Source: Xylanimonas cellulosilytica DSM 15894
GTDB lineage: Bacteria; Actinomycetota; Actinomycetes; Actinomycetales; Cellulomonadaceae
Reading direction: 5' to 3'
DNA: 64,000 nucleotides
Assembly: GCF_000024965.1 (NCBI RefSeq)
Contig: NC_013531.1
Span: 24,605 to 88,604 of the forward strand
In this document: positions 25,869 to 34,783 of the stretch, piece by piece
How the letters are laid out: the number at the start of each line of letters is the position of its first letter
Numbering within the stretch: position 1 is the first letter of the stretch
Translations under genes and position numbers: made by a program
Notes under the pieces: model-generated
Told to the model about the DNA's origin: nothing
The model's input: only the letters and a program-made list of their open reading frames with translations
Database searches by the model: none

Positions 25869-28096
25869 GCGCCGCCTGGACCCCTCGCCGACGGCTGCTC
25901 GCCCGCATCCTGACCGTCCTCGGCCCCGTGATCGCGCTGCCGATCATCCTGGCCGGTCCGGCCGCGGCCGCCCCAGGCGACGACGACCTCGTCAAGCTCG
26001 GGCAGACCCCGCCCGGCCTGGCCTGGATCCACCTGAACGACTCGCGCGGCATCCCGCTGTGGAACTTCGAGATGTCCCTCGACCGCGGCGGCATCACCGA
26101 CCCCGGGAAGTTCTTCTGGTCCCAGATCACCGACGGCAGCTGGGTCCTCTACCGGTCCTTCTGCGCCCTGGCCCTGTGGTTCATCGACTGGGTCATGTCG
26201 TTCACCTGGATCAACACGATCGCCGCCCCGCTGCTCGCCGTCGGCGACGCCATGCGCTCGGTCCTCCAGTCCATCGGCCTGGCCCCCACCCTCCTCGCGC
26301 TGACCGGCCTGATGGCCATGCTGTGGATGATCAAGGGCCGCTCCACCACCGCCGTGTACGAGATCGCGATCGCCTGCATCATCGGCGCGCTGGCCCTGGG
26401 CGTCTTCGCTGACCCCGTGCGCATGGTCGCCGGGCCCGACGGCTTCATCGTCAACGCCGCCCAGACCGGCCAGCAGCTCGCCGCCGAGCTCTCCACCGGC
26501 AACGCCGAAGGGCAGAGCGCCGAGCAACTGCAGGCCGCCCAGACGGGCCAGCTCGTCGACACCTTCATCCGTCAACCCACCGAGATGGTGAACTTCGGTC
26601 GCGTCCTGGACGGCACCAAGTGCGAGAGCGCCTACAACGACGTCCTGCGCGACGGCCCCTACGGCAACGAGTCCGACATCCGCGACGCCGTCGACGACTG
26701 CGACTCCAACCTGGGGGACTACGCCGCCAACCCCTCGAGCGGCATGGCCCTCGGCTCACTGGTCTTCATGCCCGCCTCGTTCGTCGTCCTGCTCCTGGGC
26801 GGCGCGATCGGCTTCGCCGTCATCACCGCCGCCGTGCGGGCGATGTACCAGTCCCTGAAGTCCATCGTCACCTTCATCACCGGCATGCTTCCCGGCGGCG
26901 GCCGCGGCTCGCTCATGCTCACCGCCGCAGAGGTGCTCGTCTCGATGCTCATCGTGGTGTTCACGTCCATCTTCATGAGCATCTTCATGCTCATCATCCA
27001 GGCCCTCTTCGCCTCGGACGCCAACGACTCCGTCGCCCAGGCCTTCGTCATCACCGACATCGTCATCGTCGCTGGAATCGTGGTGTTCACGCGCCAGCAC
27101 AAGCAGATCAAGGCGCTCAGCGGCCGCATCGCCACATGGATGGCCCAGCGTCCCGGCGCCGGTCCCACCCGCATGCCCGACCGCCAGCCCGGCATGGGCC
27201 TGCCCGGCGCAGCCAGCGTCGTCTCCGCTGCCACCAATCTCGCCCGCTTCCGCCAGGGCCGCGCCGCCGCCGCAGGCGCCGGCCTCGGGGCTGGCACCTT
27301 CATCGACGGCCGCCAGGTCATCTTCAACGGCGCCGGCGCCGGCGCGCCCGGCCCCATCAACGTCGGCCCGATCCGCGCTGGCACCGTCCCGGGCGCAGGG
27401 GGCCGACGAGCCAACGCTGCCACTGTGCCCGCCGTCGCCGGCACCACGGCGCGTGGCCAGCTCCCGCCCGGCGGCGACGGCCGCGGTCTGCCGCCCGGCC
27501 CCGACACTCCTCCCGGCCTGCCGCCGGGGAAGGGCACCCCGGCCCTGCCTCCCGGCCGCCCCGGCGCCGCCCAGCTGCCGGCTGGCCCGAGCGCCGGCCG
27601 GCTGCGCCTGGAGGCCGCCACGAAGAAGACCGGCCGCAAGACCCTCGGCGTCCTGGCCCGCGCCGGCACCCACGCCGTGCTCGCCTACGTGACCGGCGGT
27701 GCGTCCACCGTTGCGACGGGCGCCGCCAAGGTCGCCGGCGCGATGCGCACCGCCCGCCGTGCCGCACTGGTCGCGCGGATGGCCGGCGGCGCCGCGCGCG
27801 GTTCCAGCAGCCGGGTCGCCAGCCCCACCCGGGTCCGGGCCGTGCCCGCGACCCCACCCGCCAGCGGGCGCGCGCAGCGCTTCCGCGGCGCACCTGCTCG
27901 CCCCGCCACGCCCCCTCCGGGCGGGGGCAAGGGCACGACCATCCCAGCGGGCAAGGTGGTTCGGCCTGCGGGCAAGACGCCTGGCGTCACCGTGATGCGC
28001 CCCGGCGACGCCGGGTACCTCACGCCCGCCGAGCGCCTGGCCGCCGTCCAGGGCCGCCACCGCGCGGGAGGTGGCGACCGTGCGCCGCGTGGCTAA
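25865..28096 (+). CDS. VirB6/TrbL-like polytopic T4SS protein
   Basis: 743 residues. Signal peptide to about residue 37 (GPAAAAPGDDD). Membrane helices near 95-115, 120-145, 145-165, 300-330 and two or three between 355 and 415, then a 300-residue Pro/Gly/Ala/Arg-rich cytoplasmic tail (PPGLPPGKGTPALPPG). Polytopic core plus long tail resembles VirB6-like proteins of actinobacterial conjugation operons, which form the inner channel. The overlap with both neighbours supports co-translation. Confidence 0.75.
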   Translation: MSAAWTPRRRLLARILTVLGPVIALPIILAGPAAAAPGDDDLVKLGQTPPGLAWIHLNDSRGIPLWNFEMSLDRGGITDPGKFFWSQITDGSWVLYRSFCALALWFIDWVMSFTWINTIAAPLLAVGDAMRSVLQSIGLAPTLLALTGLMAMLWMIKGRSTTAVYEIAIACIIGALALGVFADPVRMVAGPDGFIVNAAQTGQQLAAELSTGNAEGQSAEQLQAAQTGQLVDTFIRQPTEMVNFGRVLDGTKCESAYNDVLRDGPYGNESDIRDAVDDCDSNLGDYAANPSSGMALGSLVFMPASFVVLLLGGAIGFAVITAAVRAMYQSLKSIVTFITGMLPGGGRGSLMLTAAEVLVSMLIVVFTSIFMSIFMLIIQALFASDANDSVAQAFVITDIVIVAGIVVFTRQHKQIKALSGRIATWMAQRPGAGPTRMPDRQPGMGLPGAASVVSAATNLARFRQGRAAAAGAGLGAGTFIDGRQVIFNGAGAGAPGPINVGPIRAGTVPGAGGRRANAATVPAVAGTTARGQLPPGGDGRGLPPGPDTPPGLPPGKGTPALPPGRPGAAQLPAGPSAGRLRLEAATKKTGRKTLGVLARAGTHAVLAYVTGGASTVATGAAKVAGAMRTARRAALVARMAGGAARGSSSRVASPTRVRAVPATPPASGRAQRFRGAPARPATPPPGGGKGTTIPAGKVVRPAGKTPGVTVMRPGDAGYLTPAERLAAVQGRHRAGGGDRAPRG

Positions 28097-28706
28097 ACCG
28101 CTCCTGCTGGTCATGATCGTCGCCGTCGCGCTGTGGTTCATGCAGGACCACAGCAAGCACCCCGCCGAGCCGAAGGCCACCGCGACCGCGCCGACGATGG
28201 CGGCCACGACCCCGCCGTCGGTGTCGACGCCGTCGCCGTCCGTGCCCGCGCCGTCGCCGAGCTCGACGCCGGACAACGCCGAGGTGCCCGCCTCGAGCAC
28301 GGTCGACGAGGGGGAGCACGAGGGCGACGTCGTCGACCCGACCGCGGCAGCCGTCCCGCGCGACGCGACCCAGCGGGCGCGGTTCGCGACCTACGAGCAG
28401 GCTGCCGTCGACTTCCTGACCGTGTTCGCCCGCCCCGCCGCCGGCGTGACCCGGGAGCAGTGGTGGTCGAAGGTCAGCCCGCACCTGGACGAGGTCGCCG
28501 TCGACGCCTACGAAGGCACCGACCCGGCCACGGTCCCGTTCACCACGGTGACCGGCCCGGCGGTGATCCTGCCGACCGATGCACCGGCCGACCTACTGAT
28601 GCTCGCCCGCGTTCCCACCGACGTCGGGTTCTACCGCGTGGAGATGACCACCAGCCCCGACGGGATCCGGATCTCGCGGGTAACACCGGAAGGCGCCGGC
28701 CAGTGA
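28071..28706 (+). CDS. membrane-anchored accessory protein of the T4SS operon
   Basis: 211 residues, one N-terminal membrane helix (about 9-25), a Thr/Ser/Pro linker to about 75, then an extracytoplasmic domain (RFATYEQAAVDFLTVFARP...GFYRVEMTTSPDGIRISRV) that resembles the NTF2-like accessory domains of Gram-positive conjugation systems. GTG start inside the previous gene; a GTG at 28080 is also possible. It overlaps the hydrolase gene. Confidence 0.65.
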   Translation: MATVRRVAKPLLLVMIVAVALWFMQDHSKHPAEPKATATAPTMAATTPPSVSTPSPSVPAPSPSSTPDNAEVPASSTVDEGEHEGDVVDPTAAAVPRDATQRARFATYEQAAVDFLTVFARPAAGVTREQWWSKVSPHLDEVAVDAYEGTDPATVPFTTVTGPAVILPTDAPADLLMLARVPTDVGFYRVEMTTSPDGIRISRVTPEGAGQ

Positions 28707-30343
28707 AGAAGGCCGTGATCGTCGTCATCGTCCTGACGGTGCTCGCCGTCCCGGCCGCAATGTTCGGCCTGGCCCTGATGTCCGTGCTGACGATCTCGGG
28801 CGCCAACGCCGCCCAGAACGCGTGCGTCGCCCCGATCGGGTCCTTCGCTTCCATGGGCGGACCCGTGCGCTGGCCGGTCGTCGGGCCGTTCACCGTCACC
28901 AGCGAGTACGGGATGCGCTACAACCCCGGCAACATCGACCACGGCGAGTACCGCCTGCACGCCGGCATCGACCTCGCGTCCGGCACCGGCCCCGTCGTCG
29001 CCGCGGCCGCGGGCATCGTCTCGGGCACCCCGACGTCGGCCACCGGCGGCAACATCGTCGAGATCAACCACGGCGGCGGCCTCGTCACCCGATACCTGCA
29101 CCTGACCTCGCGCACCGTGGCCGTCGGCGACCGAGTCTGGGCCGGGCGGCAGATCGGCATCGAGGGCCAGACCGGCAACGTCTCCGGCGTGCACCTGCAC
29201 TTCGAGGTGGTCACCAACGGGCAGCCCATCAACCCGCGCGGGTGGCTCACCCAGCAAGGCCTCGTCGTCCCGCCCACCGGCTCCGCCGGCACCGCGCCCG
29301 CCGGCGTGCTCGTCGACCCCGGCGGCCTGACGAACGTCGACACCGACCCGATCTCGCTCGAGCCCGCCGCCGTCGGCGACAGCCGACCCCTCGTGTCCGC
29401 GCTACCCAGCCAGGTCGGAGCGTGGCAGGGCGACCAGGTCGCCAACGCCGCCCAGGTCATCAAGGCCGGCCAGGACCGCGCCCTTGACGCCAAGACGATC
29501 ACCATCGCCGTCATGACCGCCATGGCCGAGTCCTCCCTGCAGAACCTCGACCACGGCGACGCCGTACGCGGCGACACCATCGGCCTGTTCCAGGAAGGTC
29601 CCGAGCGCGGACCCTACGACCAGCGCATGGACCCCTACGGCGCAGCCAACATCTTCTACGACTACCTGCTGCGCGTCCCCGGCTACCTCGACCTCGAGCC
29701 GACCATCGCCGCGCACAAGGCCCAGGCGAACGCCGACCCCTACCACTACGCCCCCCGCTGGCCCGACGCCGTGCAGATGGTCTCGACCCTGACCGCAGAC
29801 CCCGAGCTGCTCCAGAACCTGCCCACCACCGGGCCCGTAACGGGGTGCGCGAACGGTGGCCCCGAAGCCCTGGCCGGCACTGGCGACGGGAGCGGACAGG
29901 CCATCATCGACGCCGCCACCCACTACCTCGGCACCCCCTACTCCTGGGGCGGCGGCACCACTACCGGCCCGAGCCTGGGCACCTACACCAGCGGCAGCCT
30001 CGACGGAACACACACCGTCGGCTTCGACTGCTCCGGCCTGGTCCTCTTCGCCGTCCACCACGCCACCGGCATCGAGCTCCCGCACTCCGCCGAGCTCCAG
30101 GGCACCGACCCGCGCGGTGCCGTCGTCGCTCGCGACTGGGCGCAGCTGCAGCCCGGCGACGTCATCTCCTTCAGTGAGGACGGCTCAGGCGCTCCCGGCT
30201 CGTTCGGGCACGTCGGGATCTACATCGGCGACGGCAAGATGATCCACGCACCCCGCCCCGGAAAGACCGTCGAGATCGTCCAACTGCGCGGCTCGACCTA
30301 CTACGAGCCCATGGCCTGGAGCATTCGCCGCTACGCGAACTGA
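28703..30343 (+). CDS. three-domain cell-wall hydrolase (M23, SLT-like, NlpC/P60)
   Basis: 546 residues, GTG start. An N-terminal membrane helix (about 4-25) is followed by an M23 metallopeptidase domain (YGMRYNPG, HAGIDLASGTG and HLHFEV, about residues 65-175). Next is an SLT-like goose-lysozyme-type domain (TAMAESSLQNLDHG...IGLFQEG, about 265-360). Last comes a C-terminal NlpC/P60 domain with Cys in FDCSGLVLF near 441 and His in GHVGIYIG near 500. It would open peptidoglycan so the conjugation channel can cross the wall. It ends the T4SS operon. Confidence 0.88.
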   Translation: MKKAVIVVIVLTVLAVPAAMFGLALMSVLTISGANAAQNACVAPIGSFASMGGPVRWPVVGPFTVTSEYGMRYNPGNIDHGEYRLHAGIDLASGTGPVVAAAAGIVSGTPTSATGGNIVEINHGGGLVTRYLHLTSRTVAVGDRVWAGRQIGIEGQTGNVSGVHLHFEVVTNGQPINPRGWLTQQGLVVPPTGSAGTAPAGVLVDPGGLTNVDTDPISLEPAAVGDSRPLVSALPSQVGAWQGDQVANAAQVIKAGQDRALDAKTITIAVMTAMAESSLQNLDHGDAVRGDTIGLFQEGPERGPYDQRMDPYGAANIFYDYLLRVPGYLDLEPTIAAHKAQANADPYHYAPRWPDAVQMVSTLTADPELLQNLPTTGPVTGCANGGPEALAGTGDGSGQAIIDAATHYLGTPYSWGGGTTTGPSLGTYTSGSLDGTHTVGFDCSGLVLFAVHHATGIELPHSAELQGTDPRGAVVARDWAQLQPGDVISFSEDGSGAPGSFGHVGIYIGDGKMIHAPRPGKTVEIVQLRGSTYYEPMAWSIRRYAN

Positions 30344-30358
30344 ACGCCGTGCTGCAAC

Positions 30359-30967
30359 TCAACGCACCAGGGACTCAACGACCACATCTGGTCCAAGGTC
30401 CGTTAGGTCATACCAAGCCACAGCCGCCGCGCCTAGCGTGATGAGCGCGGCCCGCTGCACCGCCAACCCGCCGTGCGAACCGATCAGTGTCGGGAGCGCC
30501 GAGAAGGCACGGCCCTTCTTCGCGAGCCGGAGAATCGCCGTACCCGCGTGCTCCGCAGGCCCGGCGGGAGCCGTCCCGTCCCGCCCCGAGAGCACCTCGT
30601 CGAGGCGCCCAAGCGCAACGCCAGTTGTGCCAGCGACAGTCGCACGAGAGCTGTCGGTGGACTCGGCGTCCACCAGTTCGTCGAGCTCCATGAACGCGCG
30701 AAGGACGTCGCCCCGCAGCAGGAGTCCGACCGTCATCCTCAGGATGAGGATGGTCGCGTCACGCGCGTCGCCGACAGGCGTGAAGGTCTCGAGGTTCCTC
30801 CGTGCCACCACGCGCTCAAGCGCAGGCTGGAGCGTTGCTGAGTCGGGAAGCACCCCTGAGGTCAGGTCGACGCCCTCATCTGCGAGCAAGGGTTCGAGCT
30901 CATTCATGAGGTCCCGGTCGCGTCGGAAGTCGCCGAAGGAGGCCCCAGGGCCAGATCGCGTCGCCAT
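30359..30967 (-). CDS. hypothetical protein
   Basis: 202 residues, leftward and convergent with the T4SS operon, 16 bases from its end. Mostly helical, with LILRMTVGLLLRGDVLRAFMELDELVD in the middle and a hydrophobic segment near 175-190 (RAALITLGAAAVAWYDLTD). Not recognised. It is divergent from the DUF1016 nuclease gene, so the two might be a small module, but nothing beyond position shows this. Confidence 0.6.
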   Translation of the reverse strand: MATRSGPGASFGDFRRDRDLMNELEPLLADEGVDLTSGVLPDSATLQPALERVVARRNLETFTPVGDARDATILILRMTVGLLLRGDVLRAFMELDELVDAESTDSSRATVAGTTGVALGRLDEVLSGRDGTAPAGPAEHAGTAILRLAKKGRAFSALPTLIGSHGGLAVQRAALITLGAAAVAWYDLTDLGPDVVVESLVR

Positions 30968-31123
30968 GCGGTCACTGTCCCACGCCTGCCCAGTTTCGAG
31001 TTCCCGTCACCAGACCGCTCCGGTTTCGCTCGAAGAGGCCGACGACGTCGCCCGCGCGTCGGAGTCCGCCGGACCGGGCACGGCGTCCCACCGACCGTGG
31101 TGGCACTTCGGCAGGATGACCGC

Positions 31124-32179
31124 ATGACCGCCTCGAAGGACGTCGCGCCTGACGGCTACGCTGCGCTGCTCGCCGAGCTCAAGGCTCGCGTGCGAGCGAC
31201 CCAGTTCCGCGCAGCGCGGGCCGCGAACGCCGAGGTGCTGCGGCTGTACTGGTCGATCGGCCGCGACATCCTCGATCGTCAGGCGCAGTCGGGGTGGGGG
31301 AGCAAGGTCGTCACCCGGCTGGCCGAAGACCTGCAGCGCGAGTTCCCTGACCAGAAGGGCTGGTCGCGCTCCAACCTGCTGTACATGCGCCGGGTGGCCG
31401 AGGTCTGGCCGGTCGAGGACGAGTTCGTCCACCACGTTGGTGGACGATTGCCGTGGCGGCACGTCACCCTGCTGCTCGACCGCCTCGACACCCGCGAAGA
31501 GCGCGACTGGTACGCCGCCCGCGCGGCAGAAGAGGGATGGACCCGCGGCGTCCTGGAGCTGCAGATCCGCTCCCGGCTCCGCGACTCCCTGGGTGCGGCC
31601 CCGACGAACTTCACCGCGGCCCTCGAGTCGCCTGACTCCGACCTCGCGCAGCAGCTGGTTAAGGACCCCTACGTCTTCGAGCACCTCGCTCTGGTCGCGC
31701 GTCGTGACGAGCGCGCCGTCGAGCAGGCGCTCATGGACCGCCTTCAGGAAACCTTGCTCGAGTTCGGCCGAGGAATGGCGTTCGTCGGGCGACAGGTGCG
31801 CCTCAGCGTCCCCGACGACGAGACCGGCATGGTCGAGGAGTTCTACATCGACCTCCTGCTCTTCAGCTTTCTGCAGAACAGGTTCGTGGTGGTCGAACTC
31901 AAGGTGGGCAAGTTCGAGCCCGCCCACCTCGGCCAGCTCGGTACCTACGTCGCGATCGTCGACGACCAGTACCGCCAGCCGCACATGCACGCACCCACGG
32001 TCGGCATCCTGCTGTGCACCGGCAAGGCCGGTCCCACCGTCCGCTACGCGCTCGCCTCCAGCTCGGCGCCGCTCGCCGTCGCGGACTACTACGGCCTGCC
32101 CGACGACGCGCGCGCAGCACTGCCCTCGGCCGAGGAGCTCGAGGCCGTCATCGAAGACGAGCTCGAGCACCGCGACTGA
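31124..32179 (+). CDS. DUF1016 (YhcG-like) PDDEXK nuclease
   Basis: 351 residues. The N-terminal DUF1016 helical domain (RLYWSIGRDILDRQ, WGSKVVTRLAEDLQREFP, SRSNLLYMRRVAEVWP) is followed by a C-terminal PDDEXK nuclease fold: FYIDLLLF supplies the acidic residue and VVVELKVGKF the E-x-K. YhcG-type nucleases occur alone or in defence islands; their exact target is uncertain. There is no clear ribosome site, so the ATG at 31124 is chosen by homology length. Confidence 0.8.
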   Translation: MTASKDVAPDGYAALLAELKARVRATQFRAARAANAEVLRLYWSIGRDILDRQAQSGWGSKVVTRLAEDLQREFPDQKGWSRSNLLYMRRVAEVWPVEDEFVHHVGGRLPWRHVTLLLDRLDTREERDWYAARAAEEGWTRGVLELQIRSRLRDSLGAAPTNFTAALESPDSDLAQQLVKDPYVFEHLALVARRDERAVEQALMDRLQETLLEFGRGMAFVGRQVRLSVPDDETGMVEEFYIDLLLFSFLQNRFVVVELKVGKFEPAHLGQLGTYVAIVDDQYRQPHMHAPTVGILLCTGKAGPTVRYALASSSAPLAVADYYGLPDDARAALPSAEELEAVIEDELEHRD

Positions 32180-32268
32180 CCGGCCCTAACGATTCGGCCA
32201 GCCGCGAGCGCTCGGCCGCCCGGTGGGGCGAGCAGGCGAGCCTTGCCCGGACCTGCTGGGGCAAGACA
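32180..32268. other. inverted CTTGCCC/GGGCAAG pair before the DUF2637 gene
   Basis: CTTGCCC at 32242-32248 faces GGGCAAG at 32259-32265 over 10 bases, directly upstream of the two-block element. The same heptamers cluster in three other gaps of the plasmid. Confidence 0.5.
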
Positions 32269-32300
32269 CGTCACCAGACCGGGAGCACGGGCACCTTCCT
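32269..32300 (+). promoter_or_regulatory. plasmid two-block element, copy 4 (DUF2637 gene)
   Basis: CGTCACC, 15 bases, GCACCTTCCT, then GTGA; it ends 28 bases before the ATG, the shortest distance of the eight. Confidence 0.75.
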
Positions 32301-32328
32301 GTGATGACGCATCCAAGGAAGGGACACC

Positions 32329-33534
32329 ATGACCGAGCCCTCAGCCCACCAGCTCACCGGTACATCGCGCGATCGGCGACGGTCACGACGCCTCGTCCTG
32401 ACCGCGGCCGTTGCCGTCGCCGTGATCTCGACCCGCTCGGCCTACCTGGCGATGGTGCACTTCGGCGTCGACGTCGTGGGCATGAGCACCGAGGACGCAT
32501 GGACCAGTGCCGGCGTCTTCGAGCTCTCGCTCGCTACCGTGGCGCTCCTCGCGCGCGAGGCGGCCAAGGAGAACCGACCCAGCGGGACGCTGCTCAGCCT
32601 GACCTGGGTGCTCTCCTCGGCGTCCGGGTTCTTCGCCGCCTGGCACGAGCTGTACATCGGCAACCCCGTCGGCGCCGCTCTGTTCCGCTTCACGGTCCCG
32701 CTCCTGGCCGCGCTGATGTGGCACCTGGCGCTGATCGGCGACAGGCACCTCGCAACGGGCACCTCTTGGTCGGAGACACGGACCACCGCACGGATGCATG
32801 CGCTGTTCACCACGACCGAGACCTGGTTCCGCGCCCGAGCAATCGACGACGGCAGCCGGTCGTCACGCAGGTCCGTAGCCCGCGCTGACCACGCCCGCCA
32901 GCGAGCACGCCGGGCTGTCCTCAAGCACGTGGGCACCAGCCAGATTCGCTCAACGATCGCCGTCTGGCTCGATGCCGTCGACGCCCTGGGCCAAGGAACC
33001 GACCGAGTCGGCACTGCGGTCTGCGGCGAGGTGACCGGCACGGCGGCCGTGCTCACCACCCTCAGCGCCAAGGACGCCGAGCCGGCACCGGCCCAGCCCG
33101 GACCCCGACCGGGCCGCCGCCGCCGCCGAGTCTCCTCAGACCAGGCACTCACCGCCGCGCAACACGTCAACGTGGACCGCGTCGCAGAACCGGACCACGA
33201 ACCAACGGACCAGCCAGTCCGCCAGGCGGCACCCGAAGGCGAGACCGCCCCCTCGGTCCGGTCTGCGACGTCGGAACCGACGGAGGCGGTCCGCGGGGAC
33301 CAGCTACACCTGGTTGAGCCGCGCACCCTGGCGGACCGGCAGCCGATGTCTGATGAGGACGCCGTCGTGCTGATCCGTCACCTGAACACCGAGGCAGGTG
33401 GGCCGGTCTCGCGTCGGACCGTCGAGAAGGCGGTTGGCTGTGGTGCGGGCCGGGCCACGCGGCTCATGATCCTTGCCCGGTCCGACGATGAAGCCGGTCA
33501 GCGCGGCGGGGAGCCGACCCGGCAGAGCGCCTAA
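32329..33534 (+). CDS. DUF2637-type membrane protein with C-terminal DNA-binding-like region
   Basis: 401 residues, a paralogue of the protein at 1062-2465: about four membrane segments in the first 130 residues with the shared motif LTWVLSSASGFFAAWHE. An Arg-rich helical part and a Pro-rich linker follow, and the C-terminus (GGPVSRRTVEKAVGCGAGRATRLM) resembles a helix-turn-helix. DUF2637 proteins belong to actinobacterial plasmid transfer/spread regions. RBS AAGGAAGG. Followed by a strong hairpin. Confidence 0.8.
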   Translation: MTEPSAHQLTGTSRDRRRSRRLVLTAAVAVAVISTRSAYLAMVHFGVDVVGMSTEDAWTSAGVFELSLATVALLAREAAKENRPSGTLLSLTWVLSSASGFFAAWHELYIGNPVGAALFRFTVPLLAALMWHLALIGDRHLATGTSWSETRTTARMHALFTTTETWFRARAIDDGSRSSRRSVARADHARQRARRAVLKHVGTSQIRSTIAVWLDAVDALGQGTDRVGTAVCGEVTGTAAVLTTLSAKDAEPAPAQPGPRPGRRRRRVSSDQALTAAQHVNVDRVAEPDHEPTDQPVRQAAPEGETAPSVRSATSEPTEAVRGDQLHLVEPRTLADRQPMSDEDAVVLIRHLNTEAGGPVSRRTVEKAVGCGAGRATRLMILARSDDEAGQRGGEPTRQSA

Positions 33535-33589
33535 ATCTGTCCGCCGGCCCGGCCCGTCCGGGACCATCGGGAAAGGCGGACCGCCGCAG

Positions 33590-33627
33590 ACCGAACCCTT
33601 GCCCAGGACCGCGGGCAAGGGTTCGGT
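33590..33627. terminator. hairpin between convergent genes
   Basis: A 15-bp perfect stem ACCGAACCCTTGCCC/GGGCAAGGGTTCGGT with an 8-base loop and no T tract, between genes ending at 33534 and 33699. It contains the CTTGCCC/GGGCAAG heptamers, so it may also be an operator; another CTTGCCC follows at 33652. Confidence 0.7.
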
Positions 33628-33698
33628 CCGGTCCTCCTCACAGTCCGGACTCTTGCCCGGGCATGGGTGAGGCGGACCGGACCGACGGAGATCTCGAC

Positions 33699-34316
33699 TC
33701 AGAGGCCGAGCGCCTTGGCCTTGGCCGCATCGAACTCCTCCTGCGTGATCGCTCCGCGGTCGAGGAGATCCGCCAACTTCGCGAGCTCATCAGCGACGCC
33801 GCCGGTGGCCTGGTCCAGCGCTCCGGCCTCGACTCCGAGGATCGCGTCGAGTCGGTCAGAGATGGCCTGGGTCGGTCCGAGGACCTTCTCGATTTGGGCC
33901 TGACCGGTCTTGGCGAACAGGACGGTCTTGATGTCGTACTCGTCGCCCCGGATCCGGACCTTGACCCCGGCGGTCTTGAGCTTGCTCTTGTCGACGCCGC
34001 GGCGGGCCAGCCCACCGATCACCGCCCCGGCCGGACCGGCGATGAGGGCCCCTACGGTCGCGCCGACGGCGCCCTGAGACTGGCGCTCGTCGAGCTCGAC
34101 GTACATCTGCGAGGAGTCGATGTCGGCGTACGGGAAGGTCCGGTAGTTGTTCTTCGGGCTCATCTCGAACTTGCCATTGACGGTGTTGGAGTCGACCGTG
34201 ATCTCCTGCCGCTCATCGTCGAACGCGAGGTAGACCCGCCCACTGCTGAACGCCGCCTTGCTCGCCATCTCGAGCGCGAGCTCGTGCCGCTCCTGTTGGT
34301 TCTTGAACCAGCCCAT
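33699..34316 (-). CDS. SHOCT-domain protein
   Basis: 205 residues. N-terminal part with a beta-rich PH-like stretch (GRVYLAFDDERQEITVD, KFEMSPKNNYRTFPYADI), a Gly-zipper segment (GATVGALIAGPAGAVIGGLA), and a C-terminal SHOCT motif (ELAKLADLLDRGAITQEEFDAAK). SHOCT is a short oligomerisation/lipid-associated motif at protein ends. Physiological role unknown. Leftward, divergent from the FtsK/TraB gene. Confidence 0.7.
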   Translation of the reverse strand: MGWFKNQQERHELALEMASKAAFSSGRVYLAFDDERQEITVDSNTVNGKFEMSPKNNYRTFPYADIDSSQMYVELDERQSQGAVGATVGALIAGPAGAVIGGLARRGVDKSKLKTAGVKVRIRGDEYDIKTVLFAKTGQAQIEKVLGPTQAISDRLDAILGVEAGALDQATGGVADELAKLADLLDRGAITQEEFDAAKAKALGL

Positions 34317-34719
34317 CGAAGTTCCGTTCCCTGGTCATGCCTTGCGGTCATGGCGAGTGTGGCACGCACCGATTCACGAACCGCGGACCTGGACTGCGTC
34401 GTCGCGGAGCGGCCGGCGGGTCGCAGAGGGCTTTGTAACAAGGGCGGACCATCTTGCAATCTCGGCCGCACGTCGACGTCGTCGTCGATGGCTTCTACGC
34501 CGTCGGGCAAGTGGTTGGCGGGTCGAACTGAAATCGGCCTCGTTCAGAACCTCTTCGAGAACCATGTACGAGGTCGATTTTAGGAGGCACGTCAAGCAGG
34601 CAGGTGGCCGCGAGGTGCGAACTCACTTGGGCAAGGCTGGGGGGCCGGTGGCCGCAAGCAGCCCGTCAGGTGGCACGCCACCACCCGCCCACCATGGGCC
34701 CACCGGGTCGTGCGGAGGC
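34317..34719. other. gap upstream of the FtsK/TraB-like gene
   Basis: No convincing gene. It contains GGGCAAG at 34505 and 34629, a GGTGGCACGCCACC palindrome near 34667 and runs of CCCACC. The part around 34440-34580 is locally AT-richer and may be a gene remnant, but no family was recognised. Confidence 0.4.
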
Positions 34720-34751
34720 GGTCACCGAGTGCGAGCGATGGGCACCTTCCT
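34720..34751 (+). promoter_or_regulatory. plasmid two-block element, copy 5 (FtsK/TraB gene)
   Basis: GGTCACC, 15 bases, GCACCTTCCT, then GTGG; it ends 32 bases before the ATG at 34784. Confidence 0.75.
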
Positions 34752-34783
34752 GTGGTGAGTGATCAGCACACCAAGGAGGCGCG

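Noticed and set aside
34440..34640. Possible gene or integrase remnant in the gap before the FtsK/TraB gene
   Set aside because: No frame has a start with a ribosome site or a recognisable motif.
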